DNA of 64,000 nucleotides from Endozoicomonas numazuensis. GTDB lineage: Bacteria > Pseudomonadota > Gammaproteobacteria > Pseudomonadales > Endozoicomonadaceae. Under the pieces are notes generated by a model. The model was given only the letters and a program-made list of their open reading frames with translations. It had not been told where the DNA came from and did no database searches. Shown here piece after piece: positions 54,485 through 63,613 of this stretch. Positions within the stretch are counted from its first letter, which is position 1. Each line of letters begins with the position of its first letter. The position numbers and the translations under genes are program-made. The stretch is taken from assembly GCF_000722635.1 (NCBI RefSeq), contig NZ_JOKH01000003.1, positions 601,962 through 665,961 on the forward strand, given 5' to 3'.

Positions 54485-55518
54485 TGTGCTGTCTCTTTTT
54501 GAGTAGCCGCAATACAATCGTCAAGAACCGGAGCTACTGACTGCTTGAGCCATTGTGCATGGAAAGCCAGCTCTTCATAACGCTCACAGACATCCACCAC
54601 ATAGGCAAAAGTGAATGGAATTTCTGGCAGATACTGCGGTTTTTTATCACGAAACCAGAGTCGGGAGAATATTCCGAGACACTTGAGGTGCCTTTGCAAT
54701 CCAATCCAGTCAAACCATTTAAGACGAGTATCAAAATTCACATCCTTGAGCTGGGGGTGCGTCTTGATAAAGACCCTCAACCAGCTTTCCACCTTGTGCC
54801 TTGGCCAGCGGATATAGCAGTCTTTCAGCAATGAAACCGCGTCGTACAATACTGGACCATGCAGAGCACCCTGAAAATCGATAACACCCAGATTCCCCTC
54901 AGAAAGCACCATCAGATTTCTGGAATGAAAATCTCGATGCACGACACCTTTGGGTTGTTTCAGAGCAGAATCGGTGAGGAGTGCAAACAATGTATCCAGC
55001 TGCTTGCGGGAAGGCGTATCAATATCCAGCCTCAACAGCTCTTGAAGGAACCAGCGTGAATAAAGTTCCAGCTCTGTACTCAACAGTTCGCGACTATAAG
55101 GTGGCAGTGTATCTGGCTCACACTTCTGGATTTGCAGAATGATATCCAGTGCTTTTCTATAAAACTCATCTGCACTGTTGTCATTCAGGACTTCAAGCAA
55201 AAGCGTATCGCCCAAATCATCGACCAGCATGAAGCCGGACTGATAATCCACAGAGTGCACACCGGGCACACAAATACCCTGCGCCTTGAGTAAACCGGCT
55301 ATAGAGACGAAAGCACGGGAGTCTTCAGTTTCGGGGGGCGCATCTACCGCCAGTAATGAACCTTCAGGAACCTGCAAACGATAGTAGTTTCTGAATCCGG
55401 CATCGCCACCCACCGGGCTCATCTGGGCTGCCCAGACGGGTAATTCTTGACCCGGCGCTAAAGCCTTGTGCGCCCATTGTTTTAATTGCTGGAGGCGTTC
55501 GTGAGCAGACGGTGTCAC
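54481..55518 (-). CDS. amgK: N-acetylmuramate/N-acetylglucosamine 1-kinase
   Basis: The 345-residue aminoglycoside-phosphotransferase-fold kinase has a nucleotide lobe with VGGDAGFRNYYRLQVPEGSLLAVDAPP, the catalytic HRDFHSRNLMV near residue 196 and the metal-binding VIDFQGALHGPVLYD. It phosphorylates MurNAc at the anomeric position for MurU. The stop overlaps murU by four bases. In Pseudomonas this pair is next to lptD as here, except that three small genes intervene. Confidence 0.93.
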   Translation of the reverse strand: MTPSAHERLQQLKQWAHKALAPGQELPVWAAQMSPVGGDAGFRNYYRLQVPEGSLLAVDAPPETEDSRAFVSIAGLLKAQGICVPGVHSVDYQSGFMLVDDLGDTLLLEVLNDNSADEFYRKALDIILQIQKCEPDTLPPYSRELLSTELELYSRWFLQELLRLDIDTPSRKQLDTLFALLTDSALKQPKGVVHRDFHSRNLMVLSEGNLGVIDFQGALHGPVLYDAVSLLKDCYIRWPRHKVESWLRVFIKTHPQLKDVNFDTRLKWFDWIGLQRHLKCLGIFSRLWFRDKKPQYLPEIPFTFAYVVDVCERYEELAFHAQWLKQSVAPVLDDCIAATQKETAQ

Positions 55519-55541
55519 TTGTTTTTACATCCTGTTCAAAG

Positions 55542-55799
55542 CTAAAACTCTTGGAATTCTTCAGAACCTTTAGAGACGGGGGGACGGGGAATTGGCCATT
55601 GAATGGAAAGCTGTCGGGTAAGGCTTTCTATATCAATGAAAGCGACTATTTCTCCGCCATTGGCTAGCTCCCATTTTTTATTTTTCCATTCTACAAATTC
55701 TTGAAAGCCCGCACCTTCTCCATGTTTGACAGCCACATAATAAAGCCCCTCATGCATTGGCGTCCCATAATCCCATTGTAAAATGATCTCAACTTTCAT
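55542..55799 (-). CDS. small protein of unknown function after the YafO-type toxin
   Basis: I do not recognise this 85-residue protein. It is rich in Trp, Glu and Tyr (ILQWDYGTPMHEGLYYVAV, EFVEWKNKKWELANGGE) and looks like a small soluble alpha/beta protein. It follows the yafO-like gene by eight bases on the same strand, so it is probably co-transcribed with the toxin module. It could be an added module component or an unrelated accessory protein. Confidence 0.55.
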   Translation of the reverse strand: MKVEIILQWDYGTPMHEGLYYVAVKHGEGAGFQEFVEWKNKKWELANGGEIVAFIDIESLTRQLSIQWPIPRPPVSKGSEEFQEF

Positions 55800-55807
55800 G
55801 TAATTTC

Positions 55808-56203
55808 CTAGAATCGTGACCTGAAGTCTTCAGCAATATCTGCTAACCCCGGTAGATAATGACGATTATTGGTATATGTCTCATGGGCATTCTCAAGAAA
55901 CCCAAGTAAAAGATATTTGTTGCGATCAAAGAAGCCCGTACAATAGATTAACGCTGTATTACTGGTTTTTCCATATGATATGCTTTTCAGGTTCCAGCTC
56001 CTTGAGCTACTGTCTTTAAGGTGTATGTGCTGCAATTCTGCCTGCAATGCACTGTTTGGAAACTCAAATGGAACATCTCTTCCAAAATAGTCAGGTCTCC
56101 TTCCCGATATTTTATAGGCCTTGAAGTCAGCGGCAATAGAAGCAATTTTCTCTTCTGGGCAGCTTTCCTTAAAATGAGAAGACAAATACACCTTTACTTC
56201 CAT
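55808..56203 (-). CDS. yafO: YafO-type mRNA interferase toxin
   Basis: The 131-residue protein follows the YafO pattern: DFKAYKISGRRPDYFGRDVPFEF near residues 27-50, HIHL near 80, TSNTALIYCTGFFDRNKYLL near 100 and AHETY...IAEDFRSRF at the end. YafO cleaves mRNA on the ribosome. The gene starts six bases after a small upstream ORF on the same strand, the antitoxin position, and the start and order fit a type II toxin-antitoxin module. Antitoxin identity is discussed at 56210-56374. Confidence 0.82.
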   Translation of the reverse strand: MEVKVYLSSHFKESCPEEKIASIAADFKAYKISGRRPDYFGRDVPFEFPNSALQAELQHIHLKDSSSRSWNLKSISYGKTSNTALIYCTGFFDRNKYLLLGFLENAHETYTNNRHYLPGLADIAEDFRSRF

Positions 56204-56209
56204 GTTTTC

Positions 56210-56374
56210 TTACTCCACCTCAATAAACTCTGTTACTTTATACTTTGTTGCATTAGACATGGACTGAGCTGTTTTCCGAACCGATGCTTTGATCTCAGAG
56301 ATTGAAAACTCACTCGTCTTGGAGAGACTTGTAGTCTTTTTAAGTTTTCTTATGATAATAACTGGTTTTAACAT
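56210..56374 (-). CDS. 54-residue putative antitoxin partner of the YafO-type toxin
   Basis: The product reads MLKPVIIIRKLKKTTSLSKT, then EFSISEIKASVRKTAQSMS and ends KVTEFIEVE. It is basic at the N terminus and acidic at the C terminus. It is far shorter than the usual 97-residue YafN and does not show the YafN (Phd/YefM) DNA-binding pattern I would expect, so it may be a different antitoxin type. The stop and the toxin ATG are six bases apart. The ribosome-binding sequence is weak. Confidence 0.55.
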   Translation of the reverse strand: MLKPVIIIRKLKKTTSLSKTSEFSISEIKASVRKTAQSMSNATKYKVTEFIEVE

Positions 56375-56991
56375 CGTGTTTTTTTCTCATTATTCAAAGT
56401 AATGAAATTTATTGCACTGGAAGACAGAGTAACACAGACTAGTAACAGTGATAACTGGCCCTGTTGTGTGTTCACTGTGTGAGCGATCGAACTCAGTAAT
56501 AAATTGTGAACAAGGCATGGAACGAGAAGCCTTCAGGCGAAAGGTAAAAAAATCAAAAGAAGCGCCATTTTGCAGACTATTCAGAGGGGAATTCAGGTAT
56601 CATCCTCCGCTGCGAAAAATCATGAACAGAAACATTGTCCTCTTATTTCCACACAGCAGGGCATTTTTTTCATGGTAAAAAGCAGATGTTCGCTCTACGA
56701 TTTTCAGAGGCTTGTTGATCTTCGACAAGCTACTGACCTGAACTTTCATGCATTCGGAACAGCTGACGTTCATGACAACCACACACAAGGCCCGAACCAC
56801 TGCTATACAGGTTGCTGCTTTCAGCGACAGAATGGGTGATAAGGTTCTCTGTGCAGGTATCAGGCATGACAGAGCAGATTTAAACAGCCATCGACCATGG
56901 TATGCCGTTTTCTCATACTCCAACTTATACCGGAGACAGGGAAAGAACAGTCGATCAATGGTAATAAGAACGGCCCGGGATAGTTGAGCTC
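56375..56991. other. long region between the toxin module and lptD
   Basis: About 617 bases with no supportable gene. Short open frames occur on both strands (for example 56600-56923 minus) but show no motif or codon bias. It must contain the lptD promoter. Confidence 0.45.
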
Positions 56992-59838
56992 ATGGAGAAA
57001 CACCCTCTACCTTTCAAACCAAAGACATTACCTCTGGCTATTGCCACTGTGCTGCTTGCCAGCCAACCGGCCGCCAAGGTTTATGCCGAATCAACACTGT
57101 CGCCTGATGATCAGTGGAGCTGCAAAGCCAGCTCTGACGGTTCTGGCTGGCAGTGTTCCGTCGAGCCCATGCAGTCTGGTGCCATGAAGCGGGCTCCACG
57201 CCCTATAGCACCGGCAGTGACAGAAGCAACTCGCAAAAAAACCAGCAGCCAAACAGTGACGGTTGCCACCAGTAACAGCCGTGCCAACCTCAGAAAAACG
57301 CTCGACTGGGTGCCCAAATCCCAGCTCAGTGAAAAAGAGCAAAAAGCCCTTGATGAGGAGACGCCCTGGTGTATTGGTGACTATTCAGAACCTGCCCGTC
57401 CTGGCAAGAATTTCAAAGGAAACCCTGATGCGGCACCCATTGTTGCCGAGTCAGATGAATCTTCCTACGATCAGAATGAAGTCGCCACTCTGACGGGGAA
57501 TGTTTCCGTCAGACAGGGTAATCGCCAGCTCCAGAGCGATACTGCCCGAATGAATCGCTCTACCAACTATGCAGAGTTTGAAGGTAACGTGGTTTTCCGT
57601 GAGCCTGGAACCCTGCTGGTCGGTGATTCTGGTGATATGCTGCTCGATACAGGTCGAGCATCTATCAAGAATGCCAGTTACGCCATGCACGAAGCTCATG
57701 CCAGAGGAAACTCCGACGAGATTATTCGTAATGAGGATTCCACACTGGTACTAGACGACGCCTCTTATACTACCTGCCGCCCTGGTGATGAAAGCTGGCT
57801 GCTGACAGGCAAAAACGTCACCCTGGACCCCAATACCGGTTTTGGTACCGCGCGAGATGCTGTTATCAGAGTCGAAGGGTTGCCTATATTCTACGCTCCG
57901 TACATGTATTTCCCGATTGATGACCGTCGTCAATCCGGCTTCCTGTATCCCACTATTGCCTCTGACAGTGATAACGGGCTGGACCTGACCCTTCCTTATT
58001 ACTGGAACATCGCCCCGAATTACGACGCCACCATTACTCCTCGCATTATGTCCAAGCGAGGTCTGCTGCTGGAAAATGAACTTCGCTACATGAACGAAAG
58101 TGGTGAAGGAGAAATAGGGGTTTCCGGGCTGACCAATAAGGACAAACTGAAAGACGAAAATCCTTACTACGATCAGGAACGCTGGTTGGCCAATGTACGA
58201 TATAACCAGCGATTTTCAGAACGCTGGACGGCTAAGCTGGATTACGCTGACGCCAGTGACAAGAACTACATCAAGGATTTTGGTACCAGCCTGAACCTGT
58301 CCAGCTCTGCCCCTCTGAACCAGATGGTGGGCACTCAATACCTGGGCGGTAATGACTATAACAACTGGACCTTCAATCTGAATGCTCATCAATTCAAGAA
58401 TATGAGCCAGACCTCTGATGATCCTTACAACAAACTGCCTCAAATGGTTTTCAGTGGCCACTGGCAAGCAGGTAAACAAGTGCAGGTCAACTACCTGGCC
58501 GATTACACCCAGTTCAGCCGCTCAGATGACTGGCGCTATGTCAGGGAGATCCAGCATCCGGATTTCAATGATCCGGACATCAAGGAAAGCATTTATGATG
58601 ATGGCTATGGCATCAAGCGAGCTGAAGGGGGCCGGGTCTATGGTCAGGCAGGCATCAGCTATCCGATGCAGTCCATCTGGGGTTTCCTGACACCGGAAGT
58701 AAAGGTTCGCAGTGTTAACTACAGCCTGAGTAACCTGAACCAGCAGGAAGTCATGGAAGACCTTCGCAACTCGTACATTAATCAGACATTTAACGATAGC
58801 GACTTCACCAAGTCTCCAAACACCACAGCCACATCTTTCAGTCTTGACAGCGGGCTCTACTTTGAGCGGTTTACCGACCTGTTCGGCACTGACTTTACCC
58901 ATACACTAGAGCCCAGAGCCAAATACCTGTATGTGCCCTATGTCGAAAATCAGGAGTACAACCCGATCTTCGATACCGCCGCCCTGGGCTTTACCTATGG
59001 CTCACTCTGGCTGGATAACCGCTTCAGTGGTTATGACCGCATTGGCGATGCCAATCAGTTGTCTCTTGGGGTAACCACCCGCCTGATCGAAGATGATGGT
59101 TTTGAGCGGATGCGCTTTGGCATAGGCCAGATTATCTACTTTAAGGATCGCAGGGTTTACGTTGCCAGTAACCTGGGACAGGAAGGAAAACCCCCCATAG
59201 ATGTTGATGAAAACTATGACGCGATGGATGAAAGGCTCAGAAGTGAGCTGACCGATTCAACCTCGCCTCTGGCCTCGGAATTCATCTACAATTTCAACCG
59301 TTCAATGAGTCTGCGACAGGACTTCTCCTGGAATACCAACGAGAATCGCCTGGACAACTATGGTCTGTACTACCGCTGGCAACCAGAGCAGCGTAAAACG
59401 GTCAATATGGGTTTGCGCTTCAGGGACCAGGTCGATCGCTATGTCCAGAATAAAGATGGACATAATATCCGGATCGGTACCAACCCTGATGGAAGCCCTA
59501 TCTTTGAAACTGCCAACAACAACCTGAAACAGACCGACCTTTCTTTTGCCTGGCCGATCCCTATGACCACCAGTTGGGTGGGCCTGGGTCGCTGGCAATA
59601 TGATTTAACCAACAAAAGGAACCTTGAGAGTCTTGCTGGTATCGAATACAACAGTTGCTGTTATCAGGTCCGGTTTTTCTGGCGTTCATGGATCGAAACA
59701 GATGATAATATCGACCACCCTGATCCGAAGAACGGTGTTTTCTTCCAGTTCATTTTGCGTGGACTGGGCAATATCACTGGTAGCTCCGGAACGGAATACT
59801 TGCAAGGTATCCAAGGTTACGAGACTCGCGAGAAGTAA
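56992..59838 (+). CDS. lptD: LPS-assembly outer-membrane protein LptD
   Basis: The 948-residue protein transfers lipopolysaccharide to the outer leaflet together with LptE. After a signal peptide (ending KVYAE) come a Cys-containing N-terminal part (WSCKASSDGSGWQCSVEP), an OstA-type periplasmic jellyroll (GNVSVRQGNRQLQSD, EGNVVFREPG) and a C-terminal beta barrel from about residue 290. The conserved Cys pair of the barrel is NSCCYQ near 884. It is first in lptD-surA-pdxA-rsmA-apaH. The stop overlaps surA as TAATG. Confidence 0.95.
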   Translation: MEKHPLPFKPKTLPLAIATVLLASQPAAKVYAESTLSPDDQWSCKASSDGSGWQCSVEPMQSGAMKRAPRPIAPAVTEATRKKTSSQTVTVATSNSRANLRKTLDWVPKSQLSEKEQKALDEETPWCIGDYSEPARPGKNFKGNPDAAPIVAESDESSYDQNEVATLTGNVSVRQGNRQLQSDTARMNRSTNYAEFEGNVVFREPGTLLVGDSGDMLLDTGRASIKNASYAMHEAHARGNSDEIIRNEDSTLVLDDASYTTCRPGDESWLLTGKNVTLDPNTGFGTARDAVIRVEGLPIFYAPYMYFPIDDRRQSGFLYPTIASDSDNGLDLTLPYYWNIAPNYDATITPRIMSKRGLLLENELRYMNESGEGEIGVSGLTNKDKLKDENPYYDQERWLANVRYNQRFSERWTAKLDYADASDKNYIKDFGTSLNLSSSAPLNQMVGTQYLGGNDYNNWTFNLNAHQFKNMSQTSDDPYNKLPQMVFSGHWQAGKQVQVNYLADYTQFSRSDDWRYVREIQHPDFNDPDIKESIYDDGYGIKRAEGGRVYGQAGISYPMQSIWGFLTPEVKVRSVNYSLSNLNQQEVMEDLRNSYINQTFNDSDFTKSPNTTATSFSLDSGLYFERFTDLFGTDFTHTLEPRAKYLYVPYVENQEYNPIFDTAALGFTYGSLWLDNRFSGYDRIGDANQLSLGVTTRLIEDDGFERMRFGIGQIIYFKDRRVYVASNLGQEGKPPIDVDENYDAMDERLRSELTDSTSPLASEFIYNFNRSMSLRQDFSWNTNENRLDNYGLYYRWQPEQRKTVNMGLRFRDQVDRYVQNKDGHNIRIGTNPDGSPIFETANNNLKQTDLSFAWPIPMTTSWVGLGRWQYDLTNKRNLESLAGIEYNSCCYQVRFFWRSWIETDDNIDHPDPKNGVFFQFILRGLGNITGSSGTEYLQGIQGYETREK

Positions 59839-61130
59839 TGATGAAGGGATTGAAAAATCTATTCTTAGCCGCCTGCTGCGCACTTTCAGTAGCCGGCGGT
59901 ACGGCTAACGCCAAGCCTGCACCACTGGATCGCATTGTTGCCGTCGTCGATAAGGACGTGGTAATGGAAAGCGAGCTTAATAATCGTATTGAAGCTGTCC
60001 AGCGCCAGCTGAGCAGCCGAGATATCCCCATGCCTCCTGACAACATTCTTAAGAAGCAGGTGCTTGAGCAACTGATTCTTGAGAATCTGCAATTGCAGAT
60101 GGGCCAGCGGGGAGGAATCCGCATTGATGACTGGACGTTGAATGACGCCATCAGCAAAATAGCGAAGCGTAATGGCATGTCCGTGGAAGCTTTCAAGAAG
60201 AATCTTGAATCTGACGGCCTGTCGTACGCCAATGCCCGGGAAGAGATCCGTCGTGAGATGATCATCAACCGTGTGCGCCAACGCCAGATTGCTGAGCGTA
60301 TTCAGATCAGCGAGCAGGAAGTGGATAACTTTCTCAAATCGCCTGAAGGTCAGGCCAGCATGCAGATTGAATATCGTCTTGGCCACATTCTGATTGCCAC
60401 TCCAGATAACCCCACACCTGACCAGGTTCGGGAAGCTGAAAAGAAAGCCAATAATATTTCTATTCAGCTCGACAAAGGGGCTAACTTTTCAGAAATGGCA
60501 CTCACCTATTCCAGCGGCCAGAATGCTCTGAATGGTGGAGACCTGGGCTGGCGTTCTGCCGATCAACTGCCAACCCTTTTTGCGAAACAGGCACTGAAGA
60601 TGAAAGAAGGAGACGTGTCTGCACCGATCCGCAGCCCTGGCGGCTTTCACATCTTTAAGCTGATCAACACCCGTGGCAATGAAAAGCATATGGAGCAACA
60701 GGTACATGTTCGCCATATCCTGATCAAGCCCAACGAGATTCGCAGTGATCTGGAAGCACAGATGCTGGCCAAGAGCATTTATGACCGCATCGAAAAAGGA
60801 CAGGATTTTTCAGAATTGGCCAAGGCCTACTCTGACGACACAGGCTCAGCGCTGAACGGCGGCGACCTGAACTGGGTTTCTCCAAAATCACTGGTTCCGG
60901 AATTCCAGAAGACTATGAAAGAGACGCCACAGAAAGTTATCAGCAAACCTTTCAAGAGCTCATATGGCTGGCACGTACTGCAAGTGCTGGGCACACGCAA
61001 CTCAGATATTAGCAACCAGGTTCGCAGGAACAAGGTTCGTGAAATTCTGGGCAACCGCAAATTTGAAGAAGAGCTTCAAGTGTGGTTGCGTGAAATCAGA
61101 GACCAGAGCTACGTAGAAGTTCGCCTCTGA
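59838..61130 (+). CDS. surA: periplasmic peptidyl-prolyl isomerase / chaperone SurA
   Basis: This 430-residue outer-membrane protein chaperone has a signal peptide (LAACCALSVAGGTANA), an N-terminal chaperone domain and two parvulin domains (VDNFLKSPEG... GDLGWRSADQLP and VHVRHILIKPN... GGDLNWVSPKSL). The second parvulin has the canonical active-site context. It helps LptD and porins fold. The ATG overlaps the lptD stop, and a rho-independent terminator follows, so lptD-surA can be a unit. Confidence 0.95.
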   Translation: MMKGLKNLFLAACCALSVAGGTANAKPAPLDRIVAVVDKDVVMESELNNRIEAVQRQLSSRDIPMPPDNILKKQVLEQLILENLQLQMGQRGGIRIDDWTLNDAISKIAKRNGMSVEAFKKNLESDGLSYANAREEIRREMIINRVRQRQIAERIQISEQEVDNFLKSPEGQASMQIEYRLGHILIATPDNPTPDQVREAEKKANNISIQLDKGANFSEMALTYSSGQNALNGGDLGWRSADQLPTLFAKQALKMKEGDVSAPIRSPGGFHIFKLINTRGNEKHMEQQVHVRHILIKPNEIRSDLEAQMLAKSIYDRIEKGQDFSELAKAYSDDTGSALNGGDLNWVSPKSLVPEFQKTMKETPQKVISKPFKSSYGWHVLQVLGTRNSDISNQVRRNKVREILGNRKFEEELQVWLREIRDQSYVEVRL

Positions 61131-61156
61131 AACACGGCTTGAGCCTATAAAAATTG

Positions 61157-61187
61157 ACGCCTCGGTTTTCCGGGGCGTTGCTTTTTT
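61157..61187 (+). terminator. rho-independent terminator after surA
   Basis: ACGCCTCGG and CCGGGGCGT form a 9-bp stem with one G-T pair and a TTTT loop, followed by TGCTTTTTT. It lies 26 bases past the surA stop and probably reduces readthrough into pdxA. Confidence 0.9.
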
Positions 61188-61267
61188 ATAGACTCTCATT
61201 CCTGCAAATTACTTTTTCCAGGAGCCTGCTGGACTTAGCCGGCAGACTCCCTGCTCATGGCTGTTTT

Positions 61268-62251
61268 ATGACAAGCAACGCACTGCCCAGACTGATCATA
61301 ACCTCCGGCGAGCCTGCAGGCATTGGACCTGACCTGTGCCTTCAGCTGGCTTCCCAGCCTCTTCCTGCACAAATAGTTATTGCTGCAGACCCTGAACTTC
61401 TGGCTGAGCGTGCACGGGACCTGGGTTTAGATATAAAGTTAAAGATATTCAACCCTGATGAAAGACAACCCGCTCCCGCCGGAACTCTCCTGGTCGCCCC
61501 CATCAATTTGGCCGGGCCCTGCTGCGCAGGACAACTGGACGAAACCAACAGCGCCTATGTTTTAGAGATGCTGAGTTATGCAGTAAAAGGGTGCCAAAAT
61601 GACCTGTTTGGTGCCATGGTCACCGCACCTGTCAGCAAAGAAGTCATCAATAATGCTGGCATTCCCTTCAGTGGCCATACTGAATTTCTGGCCGAAAAAA
61701 CCGGCACCCAAAAAGTGGTAATGATGCTGGCAACTGAAGGACTGAGAGTAGCGCTGGCCACTACACACCTGCCTTTAAAAGACGTATCGTCTGCCATAAC
61801 CCAGTCCTCTCTTGCAGAAGTCATCAGCATCCTCCACAACGATATGGCAACAAAGTTTGCCATTGTGAACCCCAGAATTCTGGTATGTGGACTGAACCCT
61901 CACGCCGGCGAAGGTGGGCACCTTGGCATGGAAGAGATAGAAACCATTATTCCCGTACTCGACCAGTTAAACAGCCAGGGCATGAACCTGATAGGCCCTC
62001 TACCGGCCGACACACTCTTCAACCCTAAATATCTGGACGACGCAGATGCGGTTCTGGCCATGTATCACGATCAGGGTCTGCCCGTTCTCAAATACAAAGG
62101 TTTTGGCAATGCTGTGAACATCACACTGGGCCTTCCCATTATTCGAACGTCGGTGGACCATGGCACGGCTTTGGATCTTGCGGGTACAGGAAAAGCGGAT
62201 TCCGGCAGCCTATTTACTGCTATTCGTTATGCACTTGAGATGGTTCAGTAG
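61268..62251 (+). CDS. pdxA: 4-hydroxythreonine-4-phosphate dehydrogenase
   Basis: This 327-residue NAD-dependent enzyme of pyridoxal phosphate synthesis has [21 protein letters not shown] at the N terminus, [59 protein letters not shown] and [16 protein letters not shown] carrying the metal-binding His residues. The frame starts at 61154 but ATG 61268 begins the real protein. A weak ribosome-binding site suggests it has its own control. Confidence 0.95.
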   Translation: MTSNALPRLIITSGEPAGIGPDLCLQLASQPLPAQIVIAADPELLAERARDLGLDIKLKIFNPDERQPAPAGTLLVAPINLAGPCCAGQLDETNSAYVLEMLSYAVKGCQNDLFGAMVTAPVSKEVINNAGIPFSGHTEFLAEKTGTQKVVMMLATEGLRVALATTHLPLKDVSSAITQSSLAEVISILHNDMATKFAIVNPRILVCGLNPHAGEGGHLGMEEIETIIPVLDQLNSQGMNLIGPLPADTLFNPKYLDDADAVLAMYHDQGLPVLKYKGFGNAVNITLGLPIIRTSVDHGTALDLAGTGKADSGSLFTAIRYALEMVQ

Positions 62252-62331
62252 CCAAAAGGGTTATCTGCCGCTATGATAGCGCCCCCTCTATTGCTCGTTT
62301 AGTTTGTCAAATGCCTATAGCGAAAGAAAGC

Positions 62332-63141
62332 ATGGCTGAAATTCCCTACCACAAGGCCCGTAAACGATTTGGTCAGAACTTTCTGCACGATCACGGTGTC
62401 ATTCAACGGATTATCCGTTCCATACACCCAAAGGCGGGCGACCGAATCGTGGAAATCGGCCCGGGCCAGGGAGCGCTGACCGAGCTCCTCCTGGACGACG
62501 CCGGGCAACTGGACGTAGTTGAGCTGGACCGGGATCTGATCCCTACCCTGAAGCTGAGATTTGGACTGAACCCTGAATTCAGGATTCATGAAGGAGATGC
62601 GCTCAAGTTTGATTTCTCTTCTCTCAGAAAAGAAGATGAAATGCTCAGACTGGTAGGCAACCTGCCCTACAATATTTCTACGCCTCTGATCTTCCATCTA
62701 CTTGAATTTCAGGGCCTGATCCATGATATGTATTTCATGCTTCAGAAAGAAGTCGTTGAAAGACTCGCTGCCCAGCCCGGTGAAAAACATTATGGCCGCC
62801 TCGGCATCATGGCTCAGTATTATTGCAAGATAGACAACCTGTTTGTCGTGGGTCCAGGCTGCTTTAAACCAGCGCCTAAAGTCGACTCCGCCATCGTACG
62901 ACTTGAGCCGTATAAAACAATTCCTTACCCGGCAGATGACGTAAAGCTGCTGGAAAGAATTGTTCGGGAGGCCTTTCAGCAAAGACGCAAAACCATGCGT
63001 AATACACTGAAAAAACTGATCTCTGCCGATGAGCTGACAGAACTGGGTATCGACCCCGTTAGCCGCCCTGAAACCGTGACGCTTCCCGAGTTTGTCTCTA
63101 TTGCTAACTACCTGCACAAGAAAGCAGCCGATAAGCGATAG
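62332..63141 (+). CDS. rsmA: 16S rRNA A1518/A1519 dimethyltransferase
   Basis: This 269-residue KsgA enzyme dimethylates two adenines in helix 45 of 16S rRNA. It shows KRFGQNFLHDHGVIQRI at the N terminus, the SAM motif IVEIGPGQGALTELLLDD, ELDRDLIPTLKLRF, EGDALKFDF, the catalytic NLPYNIST and a C-terminal EAFQQRRKTMRNTLKKL. ATG 62332 is chosen over 62311 because the 7 codons before it are part of a repeated motif shared with other gene upstream regions. Confidence 0.96.
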   Translation: MAEIPYHKARKRFGQNFLHDHGVIQRIIRSIHPKAGDRIVEIGPGQGALTELLLDDAGQLDVVELDRDLIPTLKLRFGLNPEFRIHEGDALKFDFSSLRKEDEMLRLVGNLPYNISTPLIFHLLEFQGLIHDMYFMLQKEVVERLAAQPGEKHYGRLGIMAQYYCKIDNLFVVGPGCFKPAPKVDSAIVRLEPYKTIPYPADDVKLLERIVREAFQQRRKTMRNTLKKLISADELTELGIDPVSRPETVTLPEFVSIANYLHKKAADKR

Positions 63142-63307
63142 ACGACAAGGCAACTTGCAAGCCTGATAGTGAGTGAGTTACTACTATTAACAGAGAAATA
63201 CAGTTTTCAATACTGTACCGATAACTGGCTGACCATCACTTAATCAGTTGGCTATCTTAAACAATATCAACCCGGTAAACGAAGAAAAGGATGTTTTTCG
63301 AGCCGGC

Positions 63308-63347
63308 CAGAAGCCAGTCCTGAATCAGGGCTGGCTTCTGAGTTTTT
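63308..63347 (+). terminator. strong rho-independent terminator after rsmA
   Basis: CAGAAGCCAGTCCTG, an AAT loop and CAGGGCTGGCTTCTG form a 15-bp stem with one G-T pair, followed by TTTTT at 63343. It lies about 170 bases past rsmA. Confidence 0.9.
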
Positions 63348-63383
63348 CAATTAAAAATTTCTCAATTTGATGTTAAAGGCCCA

Positions 63384-63545
63384 TGAGGCTGACCGAGAAT
63401 AGCGTCCGAGCATAAAATTCAGTAGAACGAGTCAGCTTTTTCACTGAATTTGTGCGAATAGTTGACCTATTTAAGCAAATTCAGTGGAAAAGATGGCCGT
63501 TCTTTCTGGATTTTAGGCCGGGCTGTCTATTCTCGGTCAGCCTCC
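63384..63545. mobile_element. MITE-like element, copy 3
   Basis: The near-identical third copy has both terminal inverted repeats intact (GAGGCTGACCGAGAATA left, TATTCTCGGTCAGCCTC right). It sits between rsmA and apaH. Flanking TA duplication is seen only on the right. Confidence 0.85.
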
Positions 63546-63613
63546 TAGAACCTTTATAAAACCTGTAATGGAGGTGCCTGCCCCATACGCACAGGTTCAG
63601 GAGATTATTGTTA

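Larger units (their letters stand above)
63142..63613. other. rsmA-apaH gap, with terminator and MITE copy 3
   Basis: The 472-base region contains the rsmA terminator, MITE copy 3 and nothing that encodes apaG, the gene that usually lies between rsmA and apaH in relatives. Confidence 0.7.

Noticed and set aside
56600-56923. Minus-strand ORF of 107 codons upstream of lptD
   Set aside because: Unusual residue composition, no recognisable domain and overlap with another open frame on the opposite strand.
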